A stretch of 64,000 nt of DNA from positions 1,240,001 through 1,304,000 of the forward strand of contig JAMXDE010000013.1 of assembly GCA_026770025.1 (NCBI GenBank). Direction: 5' to 3'. Source of the stretch: Craspedostauros australis. Lineage: Eukaryota; Bacillariophyta; Bacillariophyceae; Mastogloiales; Achnanthaceae. The notes under the pieces were generated by a model. That model had not been told where the DNA came from. It did no database searches and saw only the letters and a list, made by a program, of their open reading frames with translations. Shown here piece by piece: positions 1 to 11,439 of the stretch (position 1 is the first letter of the stretch; the number at the start of each line of letters is the position of its first letter). The position numbers and the translations under genes are program-made.

Positions 1-2
1 TA

Positions 3-1049
3 GAGCAGCAGCCCTCCCACTCAGCATCCGAAAGTGCAATCGCCGAAACTGCAGACACAGTGGCGGCAAAGCAAAAACCGAACACAGAAGCCAAGCTCTC
101 CGTCCTCGCGAGGAATTTCGACCAGGTTGATGCAATCTGCGTGATGGCGGAGGAAGGGCACGCAATCGATGAGATCGTCGTCGATTTTCTGGAAGTCGAC
201 GGCATGCGCGATGCAGTTGCCAGAATCAGATCCGCTGGGGTAACCCCGGTGGTGGCAAGCCCAAGAATCATCAAGCCCGGCGAGTCAGGAATTTGGAGGA
301 CTCTCCTCCGCCTCGAAGCCGACGGCCTCCTTGTCCGATCGGCAGGTCTCTTGTACCGGATGATGAAACTGGGTGGGCCTGGGAAGGAGCTAGAGGTTGG
401 CGACGGCAACGGCAACAACAGGATTGTAAAGATCCCTCATCTCATCGGCGACTTCAGCTTGAACGCATCGAATGCAATCACCGCATGGGAGCTTCTGAAG
501 TATGGGTGTGGGAGGATCACAGCAGCCTACGATCTGAGTGCCATGGCCATCTCGGAGATGCTGGACACGATGGGGGAAGACAACGCAGCGAGGGTGGAGC
601 TCGTTGCGCACACTCACCTCCCCATCTTTCACACGGAGCACTGCGTATTTGCGCGATTCCTCACAAAGGGCGATTCCTACCTCGACTGTGGCCATGCATG
701 CACGAGGCACAACATCCATCTTCGAGATCAAACGGGAGCGGATAATTTGGTTCTCGCCGACATGGGCTGCCGCAATACCGTATTCTCCGCACAGGCCCAA
801 AGCGGAGTCCATTCGATGGCCGAGTGGGCAGACGCAGGCGCTCGGCACTTCCGTGTCGAACTGGTGGACGAATCTCCCGAAGACAGCCAGCTCATTGTCA
901 GCGGCTACCTCTCAGTTCTTCAAGGCACGAGTAAACCAAAGCAGGTGTGGGAATCGTTGGAAACGGTCCGAGACAGCAACGGTAGAATGGGAGGAGTCTC
1001 GCATGGTTCCTTGAGGAACGTGGCCGAACGCCGAGCAGGCGAGCTGTAA
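3..1049 (+). CDS. U32-family protein, C-terminal part (5' end outside the window)
   Basis: The frame is open from base 3 of the window and ends at TAA 1047-1049. It has no ATG near the left edge, so the gene starts outside. The last third carries the hallmark of plant and bacterial U32 proteins. It has HTEHCVFARFL, then a DCGHACTRH segment and then ADMGCRNTVF, which hold conserved Cys and His residues. U32 proteins are annotated as peptidases. Several bacterial members are instead tRNA or rRNA hydroxylation or ubiquinone-hydroxylation factors that bind Fe-S clusters through such cysteines, so peptidase activity should not be assumed. No intron is seen in this part. The family call is firm and the biochemical role is open. 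Confidence 0.85.
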   Translation, partial: EQQPSHSASESAIAETADTVAAKQKPNTEAKLSVLARNFDQVDAICVMAEEGHAIDEIVVDFLEVDGMRDAVARIRSAGVTPVVASPRIIKPGESGIWRTLLRLEADGLLVRSAGLLYRMMKLGGPGKELEVGDGNGNNRIVKIPHLIGDFSLNASNAITAWELLKYGCGRITAAYDLSAMAISEMLDTMGEDNAARVELVAHTHLPIFHTEHCVFARFLTKGDSYLDCGHACTRHNIHLRDQTGADNLVLADMGCRNTVFSAQAQSGVHSMAEWADAGARHFRVELVDESPEDSQLIVSGYLSVLQGTSKPKQVWESLETVRDSNGRMGGVSHGSLRNVAERRAGEL

Positions 1050-4000
1050 TTGCTACTCAGGCTACTCTCCATACTCGGCATTAAGAATCGTGATGGGACT
1101 TGAGCAATGAGCGAGTGGAACGGGTTGAACGAGAATGCGGCAAGATACCAATTTCGTGCTCTCGCTTGTGAGTGGTTCTGATGAGTTGCACAACGATACT
1201 CATGTTGATGCGAATGCATGGCCCTTCGAAAAGAAAGGCTACGTTGCAGTCTTACATAGTCGTACATGTAGTACAATACGCGTAAAGCAAGTCACTAGAA
1301 ATCTATGTGTACAACGCAACGAACGTGTCTGTAGAAGCGTGAGCACGAATATATCACGAAAATATCACGTACTCTCGAGTATTCGTGCACTCTGTCCATC
1401 TTGAAACTCTGCGACAATGATCTCCACATCAGCTCATCGCGTACGCTGATACTCTACGACTACTGGTACGTATGCAAACGGCGGGATCAACGTGAACGCA
1501 ACGCAACGCAACGCAAAGGTCTTCTCCTGAGATATTCGACGAGAACACATTTTTGGGCTGTCGTTCTGACAACAGTGCTGCGCAAAACTGGATGTGCACC
1601 AAAGAGGATGACATCAACTATCGTGGACTCGAAGAATTAAATGCGAATGTAAAAAATAGGTTTGCTTTGATACTGCGATACTTTTACAGAAGGAACCAGT
1701 CCAAAGACTGCGAAGAACATAACCGACGCGAACAATTGTGAAATGCTGCTCATGCCAAAATCGAGGCATCGAGAGAGAAATGACTTGAGCAGGGCATGTC
1801 TTTTCAAGGAGTTGTGAAAACAATTGATACCGAGCAAGCAAATTGCGAACAGCAAAGGTGATAGAAATGAAAACAACAGCTGCTGCATCACATATCCGCA
1901 CAATGAGTTGTTTCCATACCACGTGTGAGCGCGATTCTTCCAGCCTGATGAAAGGTCACTACGGTTTCTACTCCGTTGTTGCTTTGTACTTTCACAAGCT
2001 GTTTGAATCAAAATTGTTGGCGTCTCTGAAGTCGAAAAACCATGTACTGGTTGCTTCAGCGAGACTGGTCTTCTTTCCGAGGAATGCTATTGCTCAATCA
2101 CATGCGAAAAGAGTGAGCCCATAAGAATCATTGGTTGTATCATTGTATACTTCGTTGGAGAACCGATTTCTTGTTTCTGTTCGCAGAATTACCCTGACAC
2201 GACTCAACGACTCTAGACAGGGTATACAACTTCCTCGGTTCCTTCGGGGCGTTCGTGGAACAAGTCTAACTTATGTTTGTCTGCACCATTCGTTGTCACA
2301 AATCCATTGGGATTAACGGAAGCTCGATTGAGTTGCCTCCATTGGCTTCGTTTCCGAGCTCGTGAGTTCAAGCGAGGCAGCCTCTGCTGCAGATGACCAA
2401 TTTCGGTTTCCAGCATTCTGCGTCGGGACACGACAATGAGAAGACCACAAACGGAAGTCTCATTATTTGCCAGTTTTGCCTACGCTTCTCTCCACTTCCT
2501 AGGTTATCGTTGCTTGAATTTCGTGGCCAACTATTTCATTGCATGACAGCAGTCAGCACAATTCCGGTGGTATGTGCGCAGTCATGTTGTCGCCATGTCT
2601 CCATGAGTTCTTCAAGTACTTTTTGCCAATATTCATGGAAGAGACTGTTGTGCATCATAATATGGAGCTGCATCCTCAGCTTGTTGCGCCTTGGATGATC
2701 TTCGCGCCGTTTCCACGGAGCCAATACGAAAGTGGAAATGGCTGGATACTGGCCATCGACGATTTCTCCATTGCATATCATGATCCCAGAAGCATATTGC
2801 AAGCATGGTTGATTAAGAAGCTCGTTGCATCCCAAGATTGCAAGCCCGAGAAAATCTTGTAACTTTCCAATCATGTACAACGGGATGAATCGGGCAATCG
2901 CACAGCTTCCGAGGCTGGAAAACAACAGTGACAACTGACGGATTTGGGCCGGTTCTGTGGGAGGAGGTCACGTAATACTTTGACAAACATCCAACCCACT
3001 CACTCGACATGCTCCATCGATGCAAGAATCTAGTTCTCTTCGTTTCACCCATGAAGATATATCAGTCATGTTAGCGAGAACCATTAATGGCACAAACGAC
3101 AAACGTCGATTTGAAATTCTATGCAATCCCTTGCAACACATGAGATTCGTTCAATCGCGTCCGCAGTGTGAAATCAGTCTGAATTTTTAAGCGTGTATCA
3201 CATTGGCGCGACAGTAGTCGATCATGAGGTTCGCTGATCACGCGTCGTCAATTTGCTCGATCACGGTATTGTTCACAGTGGGAACCGTGTTACATCGAGA
3301 GTCGCTTGTTGCGGATGCGAGAATAGAATATCGGTAGAAGTCGGCACAATAACGGAGAGAAGATGTTCACTCGGCGCACGGAATACACAATATATACATG
3401 TGTGAAGAACCTTTTCTCTTCATAACCGTATCAATGTATTGAATCAGTTCGTGGTTTGGCTGCAAAGCCGTTGAAAGCAAAGCTGGAATTTTCAAACACA
3501 ACTTACGTGTGGCATACACAATATTCTTTGTCATATTATGATCCGACACCAATAGGCTCATGGATTCCGATTTCCGTTCATGCATTGGCTAAACCCATGC
3601 AATTGAAAATCAGAGATTTGACGAGCATGGACAATACACGCTCGATATTGCATTATGGATAGCGTGATTCCACGATGTGTACAATGTAGTCATAGACAAG
3701 TCACTCGGGGATTGTGTCAATAGTGAGTAGCAACGTCACAAGCAGTCCGAGTCAGGATACTAGCTTCTGACAAGAGCGTGCACCCAATTGACCAAACAAC
3801 GTTTGTGCATGCACCGAAAACGGTGGTGAAGTGAGGTTGCAATTGAGTATTCTAGGTAAAGTAGAATGCTAGAGACGTTAGAGGTCTCAAATGGATTGAA
3901 CCATATCGCAAACCAATTGCATTTTCTTCATGGATCGTCTTGTTCTCACCATGTACATGCAATGATTGGGTCTGCTTGTGTGGAACGATTCAGTGTTGCC

Positions 4001-5814
4001 GTCGGTTCTAGGTCGGTGCGTCCATCCGTGAATGCCGTCAAGCCGATCAATGTTGTTGATTCGATCAAAAAGAAGATGCTCCAAAGTTCTTGTGTACGTT
4101 CTGGTTTGGTGCTTGCGTTTCCGTTTTTCACATCAATCAAACGCTGTCAATGATAACTTGCCTTGTGATTGGTGGAAATGGCCAACTCCACTTGCTTGTT
4201 TTCCCCATGTGAAATGGATCAGCGCCAGAAAGAGCTCTTGAGAACGGCTCAGTAACAACGGTTTAGGAACAAGCAGATCATACGAATGGCTCGAACCACA
4301 AACATTCGCTTTCAAACTGTTAACGCTACGCATCACTAAGTTTCATGGTGATCCGATTAAAAAGCACTCGGAGCATTTCATCTCGAAATGATATCAAGTC
4401 CTACTTTGAATTCGGGCTGTGATAGAAGGGGCGTTGCTTGACATGCTGAACGCGCGCTTGCTTCGATGATGTTGTAGAGAGGCATGATGATATGGAAAGC
4501 ATGTTTTCTTTCTGTGACGACTGTTGCTCCCGCTACAGCAATCATGGGGGTTAAATTGGAATTTTCCTGAAAGAAAGCGAATTTCATTCGTATATTGTAT
4601 TGCAACCTGAGGAAAATCAATGATCTTCCCGCAGCATTACATGAATGTAACTTCTGTTGCGGAGTACCTTCGTTCGGTGGAATCGACGGTAGGTGCGATG
4701 TTAAAAGATACGATTACGGCTGCGGAGTTGTTTGGTTCAGCACGCGGTTTGAATCGAAACGCTTCGAGTATCACACAAACAGAATTATGCTTCGAGGTAA
4801 CTGCATGTTTTCTCGATGGTGGGAAAATCTGGAAGAAACTGGAGCAGATGCGCACTGCCGTCCTAAGAGCCGTTTCGCAAGTTGCTCAATATCTGACACC
4901 AAGTCACGTTGCTCAGTGCAGAGAGAATCACAATCGAGTTGCGGGACGTTTTGACAATATTCAGGTTCCATCAACGCCAACCGCACCTCGATTAGTGCAA
5001 CCAAGCTACAGCATTGAATGTGTGGAGTTGAACAGATTTTCTAATCGACAGTAGCAAAATCGAATCTACCTGGCGAAAATTGAAATGAGAAGCAGCACGA
5101 GTGGAGTTTTTGATTGTTTTCAACCTTCTCGATTTCTTGGCCTGATGCCTGAAAAAGTATGAGAAGGAAGTTCTTGTTTCTGCTTCTCTTGATTCACAGG
5201 CAAGCAATACTGTTTTCGCAATGTTTCAGGAATTCGAGGATTTCAAAAGTTTGTTGAGGATAGTACTTCGAGCACCTTCCGTGGCGAATCTTGCTCAAGA
5301 TTCTGTTATGTCATGGACAAACGTAGGACAAGAAGCAAAGACATCAAACTTGTCTCGTTGCAGCGCATTCACCGCTTTCCCACACTATGTCAGTTTCCCT
5401 GTTTTGTGAAGCACACATGTGCGTTGTTGCTGAGGAGTGCTTTCAATGCGTTCAATTGCACAAAGATGAAAGCGGTGACTCAGTTGCAGAATTGGTGCGA
5501 ACCCCACGAATACAAGAGGCAAGGATGGAATGATGTGTTCGACGACCATACTATGTTCCAAGCGAAGGTATTTCTTGAACAAGTATATGCAATCAGGACG
5601 TTTATAAATGATATAGCATCGGTCCAATATCATCCTGTGTGCAAAATCTCAGTAGTCAAGTTTTGTAGCTGCAATCATTTAACGTCGATATTGCTCCTTC
5701 ACTTTCACTGCATTGGTGCTCATCTCGACTGTGGAGGATCTGATGTAAGTGTTTGTATGTATGGTCGATGGCGGAGGAGGAGTAAAGGAACCAAAAGCGA
5801 CAATACATGTGAAG
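1050..5814. other. long intergenic stretch without a recognisable gene
   Basis: This is AT-richer than the gene-bearing parts. Open frames are short and none resembles a known family. The longest protein-like frame, plus strand 4620-5054 (144 codons), has no recognised domain. The minus frame 2934-2536 is likewise unassigned. There are no clear terminal repeats. It may contain decayed mobile-element sequence, but I see nothing that proves it. Confidence 0.5.
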
Positions 5815-6594
5815 ATGATCGGGGAGTGGAAAGTGTTATTGAGGGCAATGCAACGAGCGAACGCAACAGCAAGACTCGTCCCATGGAACCCAGTGGAGGA
5901 GCGGAGAACGGCAGAGAGCCTCCATGGCATTCTCCAGGCGCATCACAACTCAACAACAATATCCATCATTGACTGGCCTCATTTGCGATGTCCAACACGA
6001 TATCCCAAAACTTTTTCAATTTGTGTCACAACACCATCGTCCATTGCATGCCATCGTGCATTCCGTGACTTTTGCCAACAACCTGCACCGACCCTTGCTG
6101 AACACCACCTTGGAAGACTACTGTATCAAGAGGCCCATGCCATCTCAGCATACTCCCTCATCGAACTGGCACGACATGCACAACCTCACATGGAACACCA
6201 TTCCACCATCACAGCCTTGACGTACTTGGGATCAGTGCGTGCCATCCCATCGTATCATGTCATGGGACCGGCCAAGGCCAGCCTGGAATCCATCGTGCGC
6301 GGTCTGGCACTGGAGACGACACCTGTGTTTGTCAACATGGTCAGCGCGGGTCCCTTAAACACGGTGGTGGCCAAGGGTGGCATCGCCAACTTTGGAGCTA
6401 TGCGACAGGAGATGCAGGAGCGTGCACCGTTGGGAAATGTGACGGTGGATGAATTTGCGGACACGGTGTCATTCTTGTCGATGGGTGGGACGGGAATCAC
6501 AGGTCAGACGATCTATGTGGATGGTGGGTACAGTATCGTTGGTGGTCCAGCAGTGATGGTCCAGCGGTGGATTCTGATTTGTAGCGTGTCGTAG
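5815..6594 (+). pseudogene. FabI-type enoyl-[ACP] reductase relic, frameshifted
   Basis: FabI reduces enoyl-ACP with NAD(P)H in type II (plastid) fatty-acid synthesis. The C-terminal half, from about 6126 to 6594, reads like FabI. It has AISAYSLIELAR, ALTYLGSVRAIP, the Y-x6-K catalytic signature in YHVMGPAK, then VNMVSAGPLNT, ERAPLGNVTVDE and ITGQTIYVDGGYS. The preceding part (LHAIVHSVTFA, PLLNTTLEDYC) is in a different frame, at about 5970-6125. An upstream piece (ANATARLVPWNPVEERR) is back in the first frame. At least two frame changes are therefore needed, near 5965 and at about 6125, where one base appears to be lost. The N-terminal glycine-rich nucleotide-binding motif and a start are not found. 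An intron cannot explain a one-base shift. It is most likely a decayed gene copy, although sequencing errors cannot be excluded. Confidence 0.75.
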
Positions 6595-7212
6595 AATGGC
6601 ATGCCATGGCAGAACATGGAATGTTATGGAATAGAATAGAGCAGAGTGGATTAGAGTGGACAGAGTCGATGTGTGGACTGATACAGTACGAGTCGATGTG
6701 TGTGTTTGGGGTACTCTGCTGCATTGGTCCATGTGCTTGTAGATATGGAGCTGCATTGGATTGTGTTGCATTGCAGAGCATAGTGTAGTATTCTACAATT
6801 GTATTCTAAATGAGCGAGCATTGCACCCGGTCCCAGCACTGTCGCCTGTGGTGGATGACTACGACTACTACATACGCCAGAACGAAACCCAACCATCCTG
6901 GGTTCTATTCTGCTGTGCTCTATCCTGTTTGGTACTGGTTCCGTTGGTTGACGAACATGTGAGAATGGACCTGTTCGAGCACAGACACTGGATGATGGCA
7001 CGGCACAACACAGCACAACACAGCACAGCACAACACAGGAGAGCACATCACAACACAACACACACGGCACTTCGCATGGCATGTTGCAACTGCTCAATCA
7101 CTGTGCGCAACATCCTCGTGCCAACATGTTCATGTGAGTGGAGGTGGCATGGGTTTGAACCTGGATCTCCACTCAAATGTGGCGATTGATCAATCGTCGC
7201 CGTTTTCTTATT

Positions 7213-7427
7213 GGCGTCACACTTGGACCAACACAGAGTTCGAGGAGGTTGCGCCAAAACCTGACAACTTCGAAGAACGAAGAAATGGAATCCTGTGAAC
7301 CACAGAACGTTTCAGAACACAAAGACTGGGAGTAACACAGGGTTCGAAGAGACCGCACCAGAACCTGACAACTCTCAAGGTTACACAGAGAACCTGTGAA
7401 CCGCAGAGCGTTTCAGGACACCAGATG
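7213..7427. repeat. imperfect tandem duplication, unit about 107 bp
   Basis: Two adjacent units share CACAG-GTTCGA-GAG at the start, AACCTGACAACT in the middle and CCTGTGAACC-CAGA-CGTTTCA-ACAC at the end, with scattered substitutions. The first unit runs from about 7213 to 7322 and the second from about 7330 to 7427. No coding function is evident. Confidence 0.65.
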
Positions 7428-8034
7428 TTCGTGGTGGCGAAAGAAACAACAACAACAACAGGACCACAAACATCAATCTTCCTCAGAACCAAGGCCATCC
7501 TCCTCTTGATCTGCATCTGCATCTTCATCTGCATTGTCGCCAGTGACAACGACAGTCGCAATCAGCAGCGAAACGATTGCCAGCATCCACAGAGCACCAA
7601 CTCCTCCAACAAGACAACCATCGCGACAACGGCAAGACAAGACAATCCATTGTCTTGATTCCTTTCTTGGCGTGGCAACCACGAAGTCCGCATCTTGGCA
7701 CGTTTCTGCCACACTTGAAACAAGCAAAGCAACGAGCCTCAGTGCTGGCCACAACTCTGACAACAGACAACAAACGCAAGGCTCTGGGGAAGAACAAAGG
7801 TACGAATGTGGTTGGATGCAGGCCTGGCATCATATTGTATTTCGAACCATTCCAACTTCGTCGAACTGAGAGAACGAATTGATACCCCACCAACAGATAT
7901 TCACATCCACACTGACACTACCAATGACATTCACACTGACAAGGAAGGCCCACCACGGTGTCTCCTCGTTGTGATGGAGATTGTGCTTCTGCTTATGTCA
8001 GGGTTGTTCAATTCGAGAGGATGGACGGTTGGTA

Positions 8035-8092
8035 TTGTATTCTATTCTATTGCATTCTATTGTATTCTATTCTATTCTATTCTATTGCGTTG
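8035..8092. repeat. pentanucleotide microsatellite (TTCTA)n, interrupted
   Basis: A run of TTCTA units is interrupted by TTGCA and TTGTA variants. It lies about 330 bases upstream of the NTPase start codon. Similar short TTCTA/TTCTG runs occur near 11810 and 58030. Confidence 0.8.
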
Positions 8093-8424
8093 TAAACCCA
8101 TCCATTGTGGGAAGGGGGTTGATCATGCCATTCCAAATCCAACCAACTGACATCCATCTCTCACGATCTGTCTTTCTCTTGCCCTTCTTTTCAACTGTAC
8201 CTTTTACTCGTTGTATGCTGTTGCTTGTTGCTGAGCTTCGTCATCTCCGTCGTCTTCGTCGCGTTTTCTCCCATGACCATTCTCACTGATTCCTCAAGAC
8301 GTCCAGTGTGTATCCCACAGTTCGTTCCAACATCACAGGAAGCCTGCAACCATCCACCCACACCATACAGCAGACGCCACCCCCAAGAGTTGGAATACCA
8401 CACTCATCAATAGCAGTTGCAACA

Positions 8425-11400
8425 ATGGGGAAGAACAGGCGCAAGTGCAAGCGCAAGAGCAGCAAGAAAGCTGCTGGGGACAGCCGGCGGAGACTTCCCT
8501 TACTGAGTTCCTCTTCCGGATCTTCACGGGACGACAATAAACCCAGAGTACTTGCAGCAGCAGCCGCCCAGCCTCACTCCAACGCAGCTGGCACAGGATC
8601 ACCTCCTTTGTGGAAATCGGTATTCGGAAATGCCTGGTTCTGGGATGCGGGACGGACAATGATGAACCTTCAAGAACGCTTGACACGTGAACGCTTTGGC
8701 CTCACTGCTATCATTCGAGCGGGCTCCAAAATCATCGAGGTTGCTCGCCAATCATTCACAGGACTCCCACCCCTCAACGAAGGCCCACCAGCATCACTCC
8801 AAGATGCCATCATCAACAAGTTGCACCGAGCCATCCGTGACGAAACAACAGAAAAACTCCATCAAGTGAAAGTTGCCACTGGACAGGATGATTCATATTC
8901 TTCTCACCAGGTCTTCTACATTGGCAACCCTAAGTTCCGACATCAAGCCCAACTTGGAAAATCGCCACCGCAGCTATACATGGAAAAGGCAGACGGTGAT
9001 CTGGTGCTGCTGTACTGCTCTGCCAGCGGGAGTGGCAAGACAGCCGAGCTCGCGGCCAGCGCGTTCTCGAGAGATGCTGCCTTCTCCATCCATCTGGATG
9101 TCGAAAAGGACATTTCTACTGCTAAACGCGGCGATGGGCAACAACGTGAAGCACGAATCAGTCTCAAGACAACCATTGACGAGGTCGTGGGTCGAGACAA
9201 GGGCACCCGAGCTCTTTTTCTCGAGATCGCTCAAATGATCAAGCACCGCAACACCAAGGATGACAAGGTGCGAATCGTCGTCGCCATCGATGAAGCAGGA
9301 TCACAGCCCAACCTCGTCAATGACATCATCCGCAACTATGAAGATCTTGGTCAGGATCTTGCTGCATTCATCATGATGGGATGCAACAACCCAGACGAAA
9401 GCGGAAACCGTCTCAATGAGAAGGAATGGAAGAAGACGCAGAAGGAATCACTGCAGGTGGTGTTCTCCATTGCAGGGACAGGCCTCCATGGTGACATGGA
9501 AGGAACCGTGCATGAGAACTTTGAGCAACTTCAACCAATTGCCAAAAGAAAGGTTGAAGATGTCTACAAGGTTCTCTGTGAAGAGTATCCAGGCAAGTCG
9601 CACAAATTTCCACCCTTTCAACAGCTTCCAGAATATCCCCTCCTCAACGATATCGTCCACCACAACTCAAGAATGACCTCTGCCTTGGTGTTCCAGCTTG
9701 CGACCACAAACTTCTCATATGGTGATCCCCGCCATCAAGCCAAGATCATCACGACTGTTTTTGTGAACTTCTGCGCGACCAACGGCATGTCGTCCGTGCG
9801 GAGGAAGCCACACTTTCGCTTACAGGTTGTGGCAAGCGCTTACGCTGCCCTCCTCTTCCAGAAAAAGATCACGGTGTATCCTGGTGACGCTCCCCATGTC
9901 ATCCGAGAGAAGGCTCTGAAAGATGCCATCCGCTTCCAACACTTTGATGAGCACTACGTCGCCAAACGCAATCTCCTTGGTAGGTTTGGGCTCCTGACAA
10001 TCCAATCATTCGCGGATCTCTCCAGACGGGCAGAACAGGAGAACGGGGAAGTTGAGATGTACCCTTTCCTCATGGATCCTGCCATGCAGCGACTCTGTAG
10101 CTGGATGATCGCTGGCGGAAAAGTCATTGCACATGCCGATGAAGCCTTGGGGACAACACCATTCGCATATGAAGCACTCGCAGTCCAATTCCTCTCCAGT
10201 GTGATAGCAGCAGCCACGACTGTGGAACCAGAAGATCGAAAGGATCTGAAATCGATGCTCGAGGATGGCGCTGCGATGTATGCATCGGAAGTGAGAGATG
10301 GTGGTACTCTCACACCTCTATTCGTGGACAAGGACATAGAAGACTCGTGGGAAGGGCTTGACGGATGGTACCCTGTTGCTTTTCCATCAGAGTTTGCCAT
10401 GGAGGGCATGTACCTTCAGAAGTCACCCATGAGGTTGTCATTAGGGCAAACACAACCACAACGCAGCCCAGAACAGGAGGAAGAGAACCAAACCTACTGG
10501 AGAGATCTGCAAGGTTGGGAAGTCGAACACAACAATCGTACTCCCTTCGTCGACACCAATCAACTCACACAGTATACCCCTCTCCAGTATAGTAGCGAAG
10601 ACACGCTGACCATTGACAAGGACTACCTCCATGGACTCTGGGTCCTGCGATACGCCATCATGAACAAACCAACGCTCGAGGAAGGGACACAGGCGTTCCA
10701 CCCTCCAATCGCAAGCGTCGCAGAAGGCAGCAGCAACTTGGCAGACGGATACGTGTCCGTCGTGGTTGCTCAAAAGAAGGAGGAGGATGACTACGACGAC
10801 GACTACGACAACAACTACGACAACGACAAGACCGTGTGGAAGGACTTCAAGCTTGTCACCATTTGCATTCAGGCAAAGGATAAAGCAGCCAATCAGAAGA
10901 TTTCCAAGAAGACCATCCGCAACACCAAGAACAACGTCCTTCACGAGCTCCTCCACATTCCATTTGGCGAAGATCGTGTGTACTGTGTGGCAAGCCGACC
11001 AGAAAGTCTTGTGAATCAAACAATGACCCAAGCCGATGTTGCTGAGGCCAAACGCGAAAGAGATGAAGATGTTGGTAAGTGCGCTGTCGCTGATGCGTTG
11101 GGCAGAGAACCCGACGCTGTGACGAAGGCTGCCGTCATGGAAGAGATGAAAGAAGTGATATACTCTTGGGTTCGGACCTTTGATCCAACCAGGTTGATTC
11201 GGCAATTCAAGAACGAGGTCAACGCCAAGATCAAATCCGAGCTGGGAGTGACCAAGGAGAAAGCCAGAAACGCAGCCACAACCAAAGCAGAAGCTGACGA
11301 GACCCACCTTGCGCCACACATCGCGACACCGATCGGTGAGCCCCCCGCTTCGAAGGCGCTGGAGGACACGGGTATTCACCGTGGCGAGCATGGGAAGACC

Positions 11401-11439
11401 GAGAGTTTCGGTGTCCAGTTGAAGTACTCTTCAGCTTGA
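8425..11439 (+). CDS. large P-loop NTPase with PD-(D/E)xK-like C-terminus, Crinkler/RHS-like
   Basis: This is an intron-less gene of 1004 residues from ATG 8425 (MGKNRRKCKRKS). The frame stays open upstream only as non-ATG leader. The N-terminus is very basic (KRKSSKK) and could be a nuclear-localisation signal. Walker A is ASGSGKT (residues 200-206), Walker B is VVAIDEAG with D289/E290, and an AGTGL motif lies at 350-354. The C-terminal part has an Asp (D774) followed, after a low-complexity acidic Asp/Tyr insert, by ICIQAK (Q816, K818). This pattern matches the D...QxK core of restriction-endonuclease-fold nucleases. Oomycete, fungal and algal Crinkler proteins and trypanosome RHS proteins combine such an NTPase with such a nuclease. 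I infer membership from order and motifs, not from an alignment. No LxLFLAK-type secretion motif is seen. Alternatives are another STAND/AAA ATPase or a mobile-element-derived gene. Confidence 0.6.
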   Translation: MGKNRRKCKRKSSKKAAGDSRRRLPLLSSSSGSSRDDNKPRVLAAAAAQPHSNAAGTGSPPLWKSVFGNAWFWDAGRTMMNLQERLTRERFGLTAIIRAGSKIIEVARQSFTGLPPLNEGPPASLQDAIINKLHRAIRDETTEKLHQVKVATGQDDSYSSHQVFYIGNPKFRHQAQLGKSPPQLYMEKADGDLVLLYCSASGSGKTAELAASAFSRDAAFSIHLDVEKDISTAKRGDGQQREARISLKTTIDEVVGRDKGTRALFLEIAQMIKHRNTKDDKVRIVVAIDEAGSQPNLVNDIIRNYEDLGQDLAAFIMMGCNNPDESGNRLNEKEWKKTQKESLQVVFSIAGTGLHGDMEGTVHENFEQLQPIAKRKVEDVYKVLCEEYPGKSHKFPPFQQLPEYPLLNDIVHHNSRMTSALVFQLATTNFSYGDPRHQAKIITTVFVNFCATNGMSSVRRKPHFRLQVVASAYAALLFQKKITVYPGDAPHVIREKALKDAIRFQHFDEHYVAKRNLLGRFGLLTIQSFADLSRRAEQENGEVEMYPFLMDPAMQRLCSWMIAGGKVIAHADEALGTTPFAYEALAVQFLSSVIAAATTVEPEDRKDLKSMLEDGAAMYASEVRDGGTLTPLFVDKDIEDSWEGLDGWYPVAFPSEFAMEGMYLQKSPMRLSLGQTQPQRSPEQEEENQTYWRDLQGWEVEHNNRTPFVDTNQLTQYTPLQYSSEDTLTIDKDYLHGLWVLRYAIMNKPTLEEGTQAFHPPIASVAEGSSNLADGYVSVVVAQKKEEDDYDDDYDNNYDNDKTVWKDFKLVTICIQAKDKAANQKISKKTIRNTKNNVLHELLHIPFGEDRVYCVASRPESLVNQTMTQADVAEAKRERDEDVGKCAVADALGREPDAVTKAAVMEEMKEVIYSWVRTFDPTRLIRQFKNEVNAKIKSELGVTKEKARNAATTKAEADETHLAPHIATPIGEPPASKALEDTGIHRGEHGKTESFGVQLKYSSA

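Larger units (their letters stand above)
6595..8424. other. repeat-rich intergenic region
   Basis: No gene is recognised. The stretch contains CA/ACAGC-rich low-complexity DNA at about 7000-7075. It also has two imperfect copies of a unit of about 107 bases (about 7213-7427) and a TTCTA-type pentanucleotide array at about 8035-8092. The last 120 bases form the leader of the following NTPase gene. Open frames here follow base composition and match no family. Confidence 0.6.

Noticed and set aside
7145..7175. GGTTTGAACCTGG, resembling a reversed tRNA T arm
   Set aside because: The T stem pairs poorly and no other tRNA arms flank it.
10441..11391. 316-codon open frame on the minus strand inside the NTPase gene
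   Set aside because: It is the antisense of a long biased coding region. Its poly-Val run is the mirror of the Asp/Tyr repeat, and it has no family match.
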